NCBI GenBank assembly: GCA_033085395.1
Contig: JANQBS010000560.1
Location: forward strand, 1 to 14,132
Length of the DNA: 14,132 nucleotides
Direction of reading: 5' to 3'
Origin: Xanthoparmelia taractica
Lineage: Eukaryota; Ascomycota; Lecanoromycetes; Lecanorales; Parmeliaceae
Numbering within the stretch: position 1 is the stretch's first letter; each line of letters starts with the position of its first letter. This document shows positions 8,290 to 14,132 of the stretch, one piece after another. Below the pieces are notes generated by a model that saw only the letters and a list, made by a program, of their open reading frames with translations, searched no databases and was not told the DNA's origin. Both the position numbers and the translations under genes were made by a program.

Positions 8290-9335
8290 TTAGAGTATTA
8301 ATTATAATAATAAGATTAAACTTTAGATACTTACTTTAATCGAAGCTAATATTACTATTAAAATCGTTACTATAATAATTAAAATATCTCGTTATACTAT
8401 TAGTTATCTTTAAAAATAAGTTCGAGATAGAGAATATAATATAAATATCTTTAAGAAGTTGTTATTATTTTATATTATAGATACTCTAAGATCTAATTAT
8501 TCTATAGTTATTATATTTAATTTAAAGAGTACTATTTTAATTATTATATAAAAGAATCGCTATAATTATAAAAAGATCTCTTTTATATTAGTCGCTAAAT
8601 AAAAAATCTATTTAATAATAATTCTAAAGATTCTTAAGAAGAATAACTTTCGACTCTATAAGATTATTAAGAAATTATCTCTTACGAAGACTATAATAAA
8701 AGTTCGATATTAATTCGCTTTATAATATTAAGACTAGATTATCGAGAACTAAAAAAACGTAATCTAAAGTAACGAAATAAATATAATCTTAAACTCTCGA
8801 TAAGAAAGTGTGCGAGTATAGCGATAAGCTTATAAAGTCTTAATTAAATTCGCTATTCGTCGTTATTTTATAAAATCTATAAAGTTTATATTTTAAGACT
8901 ATTTTTTTTACGATAAAAAGAATTCTTATTATATTTAAAAGGTTGAAATAATTAAAGAAAAGAAGATATATATCGAGAATCTCGAGCGTATTAATAAAGC
9001 TTTAAAACTTGAATATAGAGTAACTTAAGAGCTTAAGATCGATATATAACGTATAAGCTTAGGTAATCTTTCTAATAAAAAGTCTAAGTAATATTTTATT
9101 ATAAAGATTAAAAAAATTATTATTAAGAAAAAGAAAAAGATATTATATAATATCGATATTAGAAGAATTATATTCTCTAATATTCTCGAGTTTCTTCGTT
9201 TTTTAGACTTAGATTCTTATTTTAAAGCTTTTAAAATTCGCTTAAAAATATAAATTAAATAGATCTTAGACTATTATTATAAAAGATAAGATCTCGATAT
9301 ATATCTCTAGATATTATAAGCTTACTAACATGAAA
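8290..9335 (+). pseudogene. RIP-inactivated Tc1/mariner-type transposase relic
   Basis: Conceptual translation of the + strand, reading TAA/TAG/TGA as former Trp or Gln codons, gives the conserved transposase blocks in order. A K-K-N-N-F-R-L-Y segment is near 8640-8660. The first catalytic block is at about 8748-8800: read N-*-K-N-V-I-*-S-N-E, where W-K-N-V-I-W-S-D-E is expected, with the catalytic Asp at 8771-8773 now AAC. The F-x-F-*-x-x-F-x-Y-D block is at 8885-8914. The second catalytic block is at about 9276-9312, with D-K-x-x-x-Y-x-S-R and the Asp codon at 9285-9287. The first two blocks share a frame and the last is shifted by one, so there is at least one indel. The region with the third acidic residue is not readable, and the copy seems cut where the gypsy relic begins. 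It would have been a cut-and-paste DDE transposase. The N-terminal limit is uncertain. Confidence 0.75.
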
Positions 9336-10754
9336 GAAAAGATTTTAATATTTCTATATCGTACTTATATATCTATTACGAACGAAAGAAAGATTAATAA
9401 CGTTCTCGTTAATATTCTTATTCTTAGCTATTAAAGTATAGATTCTAACGTAAAATATATCTATCTTATAATTATTTTCGAGGTCTTTAAGAAACGTAGA
9501 ACTTATCTTTATAAGTGTAATATTAAAAAAAGTATTTAGCTTATTATAATCTTTAGAGAGAAATATATTATTAATACTTATAAGTCTTAAAAGTATATCG
9601 AGGACGATATATTCTTTTTCGAGCTTATATCGAATATCGAGACGAAATTACCTAAGAAATTAAAAAGCTTTAATAAGATAAACGTTTATTCTTATAATAA
9701 AATTCGTTAAAGTAATAAATAATTATTTCATGATATTTAGAATAATAAAATAATCTATTTAAATAATAATAATATACTTCGAAGAGTCTATTAGATATCT
9801 TATTTTCTTAAGCACTTAGACGAAGTCTACTACTTCTAGCTCTATCGATCAATAGTTCTTCTTAGCTTAAATTAAACCTCGAGAAAAAAATATAATTATT
9901 TGAATTGCAGTGCGAAAAGATTATTTTGAGCTTAAGTTAGAATTAAATTCTTCGTTAATATAAAAGACTTATACTTCGAAATCGAACTCTTTTAAAGTAT
10001 TTAAATTTATTTAAATTAATCTATTAAGATCGTGATAAATAAGCATAAAAGATTAAGATAATACTACTTATAAGCTATTAAAACTAATCTTCTTCGCCTT
10101 ACTTAATAAAGATAATTTAAAGCGTAAAGAAATATATACGACGGGGATTATCTTTTTATAAAGCTTCTTTTAAAAATCTTATCTTAAGATTTTATAAAGA
10201 TATCGTAAACTATATATAATAATAAATTAAACTACGAAGATAGTCTATTAGATTAAGATAATACTCTAAATCTTTAAAAATTACGAGATAGTTTAGCTTA
10301 TTAATCGCTTTAAGTTTATTATCTATAGTAGTTATTCTTAAAGAATTTATATATTAATTAAATAAATTAATATTTAAATATCTTAGAAAGGTCTTTTTAG
10401 AGATAATTAAAATATTATACTTAACTAGAAGTTAAAAAAGTCTTCTTAAATAATAAAGGTGTTTAGAAAAGCTATTAGATTCAATAATAATAATATTAAT
10501 ATAGATTTATATAAAGTCTTTAAGAGCTCTTAAAATATAATTAATTCTTCTTTATACGTAGATAATTAATTTTATATATCTTATAATTAAAATATTAAAT
10601 GTTTTCTATTCTCGATACGTAACTATAGTAAATATATATCGAAAGTTGAAATATATAAGTTATTAATAGAAGAATAATACTATATTTAGCACTATTAAAT
10701 ACGTATAATTAAGTAGTTTTAAGATAATATCTAATTGAAGAGATACGAGATAAA

Positions 10755-10903
10755 TGTTAGGCCGAGCCGTACGGGTGCCTATGGGGTGCGCCGTATGGGC
10801 ATTATATGGGTTCAAATAGGGCGTGTGCCTTCTATGAAGCGCGGCACCCGAACCCATGAGTTATATTTTTAGTTCTATGGTACAATTGGAAAGCGCCCTT
10901 ACA
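10755..10903. mobile_element. 149-bp non-RIPed insertion with 5-bp target duplication (solo LTR or MITE-like)
   Basis: The insert is flanked by direct copies of ATAAA (10750-10754 and 10904-10908). It begins TGTTAGG and ends CCTTACA, giving imperfect 7-bp inverted ends of the TG...CA type. It is GC-rich and full of CA and TG, unlike the RIPed DNA around it. Inside are short inverted repeats: CGGGTGCC (10772-10779) with GGCACCCG (10843-10850), and ATGGGTTC (10806-10813) with GAACCCAT (10850-10857), plus repeated GTAYGGG words. TG...CA ends with a 5-bp duplication fit a solo LTR of a small LTR retrotransposon; the hairpin content also fits a MITE. Removing the insert and one ATAAA restores the gypsy reverse transcriptase frame (D-V-Y then L-V-S-L-Q). 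Confidence 0.75.
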
Positions 10904-11731
10904 ATAAACGTCTAATATAATAAGATCGTTTAATTCACGAATATTAATTGTTACTCTATTCTTTCTTTTATTATTTAATAGAGTTTTTCAAATAACGAAG
11001 ATAGAATAGCTAAACGAAGTTAACTGCTTTATATACTTCAAACGACCTTGCTATTGAAGCGCATCGAACGTTTTATTAACTACTATCTTATCTACTAGCT
11101 TAAGAGAATAGACTTTCGCTCTTTTATTAAATAGTCTTAACTATTAATTATCTCGAAGAGAAAGCTTTATTTATTTATCTTACGACACTCTAGCAAAATC
11201 TTTATTCTTTTATAAAGACGAAAACTTATCAATTAGATTAGTTAATTGCTATCTTTCTTTTTTATTTCCATAGATCATTATATTATTAGAAAGCTTTAAT
11301 TCCGTTATATGTGTAGAGACATTAGTTGAAACATGATTAATCAAAGACGAGAAACTATTAGCTAAACTTATTGTTATAATAGCGGTGAAAGTAACTACTT
11401 TCTTCACTTAATTCGATGATTTCGAGTGCTTTTCGAGCTTAGCTAAAGGCATTTCTATAGTAAAGATAACGTTTTCGTAGTCGACTTCTTAGAATATTCC
11501 TAAGTGTAATTTCTTAAGAATTTGCATAGTATAATTAGTCTTATTTTTAACTATCACATCGACAATATTAGCATTAATCATATAAGTATATATAATTAAA
11601 TTATAGTACTTTATAGGTTCGAAAATAAAGTCCCTATTAGGTAGATTCTTAGACGTAATAATAGGTAGAATTTACTAAGCTCTCGATGTGATAATAAGTA
11701 TCTTTTAGGCTTAAATTAATCGTTTTATATA

Positions 11732-12046
11732 TTAATTAATATTATAAGTTATAATTTTAATAATAATATTATAACTATTAATACGTGCTTCGTTTATACT
11801 TACATTAAGCATAAATTTCTCCGATTTTATAATATTATTTCTTATTAATAGATTTATCTTCAAATTATTAATTAGATAAATTTCTCTTATAATATATATA
11901 AGAATCTTATTATTATTCTTTTTAATACCTAGAAGATATATTAAAATAAATATATATTTATCGATATTATGCATTGTAAAATGAAGCTCTTTAACACGTA
12001 GATAAGAGAATATCTTTCTAATTTCCACATTAGGTAGAAGAGACAA
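11732..12046 (-). pseudogene. Open fragment of the gypsy protease region
   Basis: This 104-codon frame is a chance-open part of the gypsy pol relic, not an independent gene. The segment I-R-E-I-Y-L-I-N-N-L-K-I-N-L-L-I-R-N-N-I matches the pattern of retropepsin-like domains in fungal gypsy pol (I-x-L-V-D-N-L-K-A-x-M-L-I-G-N-D-I), with Asp, Gly and Val changed by G-to-A transitions as expected for RIP. The frame continues past its stop into the linker that leads to the reverse transcriptase. Confidence 0.65.
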
Positions 12047-12240
12047 AAGTTATTGTTTATCGACTAATGTTATATTAGTTTCTAAATTAGTATATTCTTT
12101 CTTATTCTTAGCTATATTTAATATAAATCGTAGTAAAATATAAGCGTAATTTTAGCCACGAAAGCTAAAATTAATATCTAATCTAGCTCTATTTATAGAG
12201 TCTAATTAAATAATTTTTATAGTAAAAGTATCGATATTCG

Positions 12241-12290
12241 TACGGGTCGGAAAGGTCTGGGATGGTCTGGGATATAAGGTGTCGATATTA
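12241..12290. repeat. Terminal/subterminal-repeat-like motif, right copy
   Basis: TACGGGTCGGAAAGGT at 12241-12256 is the exact reverse complement of 62-77. It runs into a short direct repeat (GGTCTGGGAT then GGTCTGGGATA, about 12254-12275). The gypsy reading ends exactly at its left edge, so this is a junction between two elements. The GC-rich, CA/TG-bearing sequence was largely spared by RIP. Confidence 0.5.
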
Positions 12291-12353
12291 TATTATGATA
12301 TTATATAATATTAAGATTATATTTTTTGATTTTTATAAGATAACCTAGGAGAT

Positions 12354-12560
12354 GTGCTAATATTATAGAATAATCTAAGAAATTTCTAATATATGTAGGA
12401 GTATTTCATATTATATATAGGGATATAAGAAATATACTATATATAGAAGAAGTTACTCTATATAGAATTATGCGAATATATTCTAATTATTATTCTAGTT
12501 ATTACTTTACTTTATTATCACTATTATTATTACTTTACTTTATTATTACGTTGTTAAGCT
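12354..12560 (+). repeat. Possible LTR of an LTR retrotransposon (+ strand)
   Basis: This stretch keeps more TG than its surroundings and looks like a retroelement promoter region. It starts TGTGCTAATATTAT, has several TATATA words (12413-12461), then a T/A-rich stretch with a 20-bp direct repeat, and ends near ACGTTGTTAAGC. General resemblance to fungal copia-type LTRs is my impression and is not proven. No second LTR lies in the window, and neither the ends nor a primer-binding site can be fixed. Confidence 0.3.
12499..12546. repeat. 20-bp direct repeat, two copies
   Basis: TTATTACTTTACTTTATTAT occurs at 12499-12518 and again at 12527-12546, exact copies 28 bp apart, inside the possible LTR. 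Confidence 0.85.
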
Positions 12561-14132
12561 AAGCTCGTTATCGTATTTAATATCGTATTACGAAAGATTT
12601 TTATAATTATCTAAGACTTAGCGAGTTATTTTTATTACTATTAATATATTTAATTTATTTAATTATTAGAAGATTTACTAATACGCTAATTATAATAATA
12701 ATCTATTATTTATTTTACGATAATAAACTTTTCTCTTCTTTCTTCGTATTATAAAAAAAATTTATAATTATTTTTTATAATTATATATTTTTAACTATTA
12801 AAGTTACACGCTTCGTATAAATAATATAAAGATTAATATCTTCGAATATATAATAAAAGAAAGCTTTCATCGATTTATAAATAATCTTCTTAGAATTTTA
12901 ACTATAATTCTAATTATTATATATCTTATTCGAATTAATAGATAGTTATCTTATTTCGTAAGCTACGAATAAGCTATATATTCTTAATTTATAAAGTAAC
13001 TCTTTCTACGTGAAATGCGTATAATTACGCGATTATATAAAAGTTAATTATAATTACTTCTTAATAAAAAAGATAAGATCTATTATCTAATTTAGAGATA
13101 ATTTTAATCTCTATTAATTTTTAAAGTATATTTAAGATAAAGAATTAAATTTAAAAATCTCTATTTTTAATAAGTCTTAAAATCTTTTTTATTAATTAAA
13201 TAAACGCTTTTCGTAATATAATTAAATTTATCGATTTTTATATATAGCGAATCTCTTATAACGCGGGAGCTTAGAAATAATATTAATATTAATAAAAATA
13301 TTTACTCTATAAATTTACTATTAGCTTTTTTTTTTTACGACTTTCTTATTAATTTAAATCGAATCTTAAGCTTCTTTTAATTATATAATTTCTTAATATT
13401 AAAAAATTTAAATAAAGATATAAAAATATTTTTAAATATTTCTATAGTATTATCGATAACTAAAAGAGAAGAGTTTGACTTATATAAGTCTATAATATTA
13501 TTCGTAATTATAAGTGTTATTTTTATCGAGAAAAAAAGAGTAGAAAGAAAATTTTAGAAGATATTAGAGTATTATTAACGTCAGAGAACTATTTAGAAAA
13601 AAGAATTTTAAAGATAATCGCTAGAATTATAATTAGAATAGAGGTTTAAACTTAGATAATTACTAAAGTACTAATTATAGAGATTTAAACTTAAATAATT
13701 ACTAGAATATTTATTAGAATAGAAATTCGAACTCACGTAGAAAGAAATCTAATTAATATATTAATTTATTCTATATATCTATTCTATATTAAATATATTC
13801 TAATTTATTAAATTCTTTTATTAAGTTAACTTACTAGCGACTAGCACTATCGTATAGCTATATTAGAGAGTTAGCCTCTCGCGCGCTTCGGCCTCTAATT
13901 CTTATATCTTTATATTTATTAATCTGTATTTCTTTTATTAGCATTTATTAAAATTAAATTAATACGCTATAGCAAAGAAATATTTATCTTATATATTAGT
14001 TTATATATTATATAGTCTTCGTATTAGTTGTTAATTTTAAGTAGTTAAAGCTAGATTTAAAGCTAAGTATTACTAGAAAACGCGTCTCTTATAATATTCT
14101 ATATTTTTTATAAATATTATCTATCTTTATTT
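12561..14132. other. RIP-mutated transposon debris, family uncertain
   Basis: This is extremely AT-rich DNA with no open frame of note and few CA or TG steps. On the + strand, reading stops as former Gln/Trp codons, about 13520-13560 gives K-C-Y-F-Y-R-E-K-K, which could be a decayed zinc knuckle. About 13600-13760 gives a Gln-rich repeated segment. Together with the possible LTR upstream, this would suit the gag part of an LTR retrotransposon running off the window. The evidence is thin. A GC-richer spot at 13860-13900 (CTCTCGCGCGCTTCGGCC) shows nothing recognisable. Confidence 0.35.
13640..13735. repeat. Degenerate tandem repeat of about 40 bp
   Basis: AGAGGTTTAAACTTAGATAA at 13640 recurs as AGAGATTTAAACTTAAATAA at 13679 (period 39) and more weakly at 13721 as AGAAATTCGAAC. 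The + strand translation is an imperfect 13-residue repeat (R-F-K-L-x-*-L-L-x-Y), in which the stops probably replace Gln. A diverged tandem repeat inside a former gag-like gene is likely. Confidence 0.55.

Larger units (their letters stand above)
9340..12240 (-). pseudogene. RIP-inactivated Ty3/gypsy pol relic (protease, reverse transcriptase, RNase H)
   Basis: Minus-strand conceptual translation, with stops read as former Trp/Gln codons, gives a gypsy pol polyprotein in order from high to low coordinates. A protease-like segment is at about 12046-11500. The linker typical of fungal gypsy elements, with I-Y-G-N-K followed by L-S-L-R-D-N, is at about 11300-11150. The start of the reverse transcriptase has V-Y-S-L near 11110 and I-R-E-L-N-D-L-I-I-L-D-V-Y at 10904-10942. 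The YVDD box lies at 10492-10503 and now reads Y-I-N-I. The D-L-E-Y-Y-L-N-L-I-D-Y-L-R block follows at about 10230-10270. RNase H has K-N-Y-*-S-I-E-L-E-V-V at about 9827-9862 and R-L-D-I-R-Y-K near 9630. Integrase is not convincingly seen, so the left end is truncated near the Tc1 relic. Gag is missing at the right end (12240). A 149-bp insertion at 10755-10903 interrupts the reverse transcriptase. Many stops make it non-functional. Confidence 0.82.

Noticed and set aside
10663..10857. 64-codon minus-strand open frame
   Set aside because: It is a chance fusion. Its first half is the GC-rich insertion and its second half (L-V-S-L-Q-L-D-I-I onward) is the gypsy reverse transcriptase relic.
10755..10903. 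GC-rich island as a hAT transposon end
   Set aside because: hAT elements make 8-bp target duplications. Here only 5 bp (ATAAA) are duplicated and the gypsy frame confirms the 5-bp empty site.

Overview
The window looks like nuclear DNA of a filamentous ascomycete (Pezizomycotina). Two observations support this. It carries two long intron-poor genes with HET (heterokaryon incompatibility) domains, a family expanded in these fungi. It also carries very AT-rich blocks with the signature of repeat-induced point mutation (RIP): CA and TG dinucleotides are almost absent, TA is abundant, and CG is kept. No species can be named from this.

Layout. Positions 1-660 are an AT-rich, transposon-like flank starting with a terminal-repeat-like motif. 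Positions 661-7980 are an island of ordinary base composition. It holds two convergent HET-domain genes, 996-3551 (+) and 4565-7648 (-), separated by about 1 kb of non-coding DNA with an AAAG microsatellite and a small AT-rich patch. The two proteins share the HET motifs, a conserved region before the HET domain and a strongly conserved C-terminal region, so they are divergent paralogues. Positions 7986-8121 hold two short repeat arrays at the edge of the island. From about 8170 to the end, the DNA is RIP-mutated transposon debris.

Transposon debris. Three layers can be read through the RIP damage: a Tc1/mariner-type transposase relic on the + strand (about 8290-9335); a Ty3/gypsy pol relic on the - strand (about 9340-12240), with protease, reverse transcriptase and RNase H in order; and, less surely, an LTR-retrotransposon relic on the + strand (about 12354 to the end). 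A 149-bp non-RIPed insertion (10755-10903) with 5-bp target duplications and TG...CA ends sits inside the gypsy reverse transcriptase. Removing it with one duplication rejoins the reading frame, so it landed after RIP had acted.

How the parts relate. The HET genes probably act in nonself recognition and programmed cell death after hyphal fusion (family knowledge, not shown here). They are intact and unmutated between RIPed blocks, a typical setting for fast-evolving fungal genes. A 16-bp inverted match joins the left flank (62-77) to the right debris (12241-12256), enclosing both genes. Whether this is a real boundary or two copies of one repeat family cannot be decided from the window.
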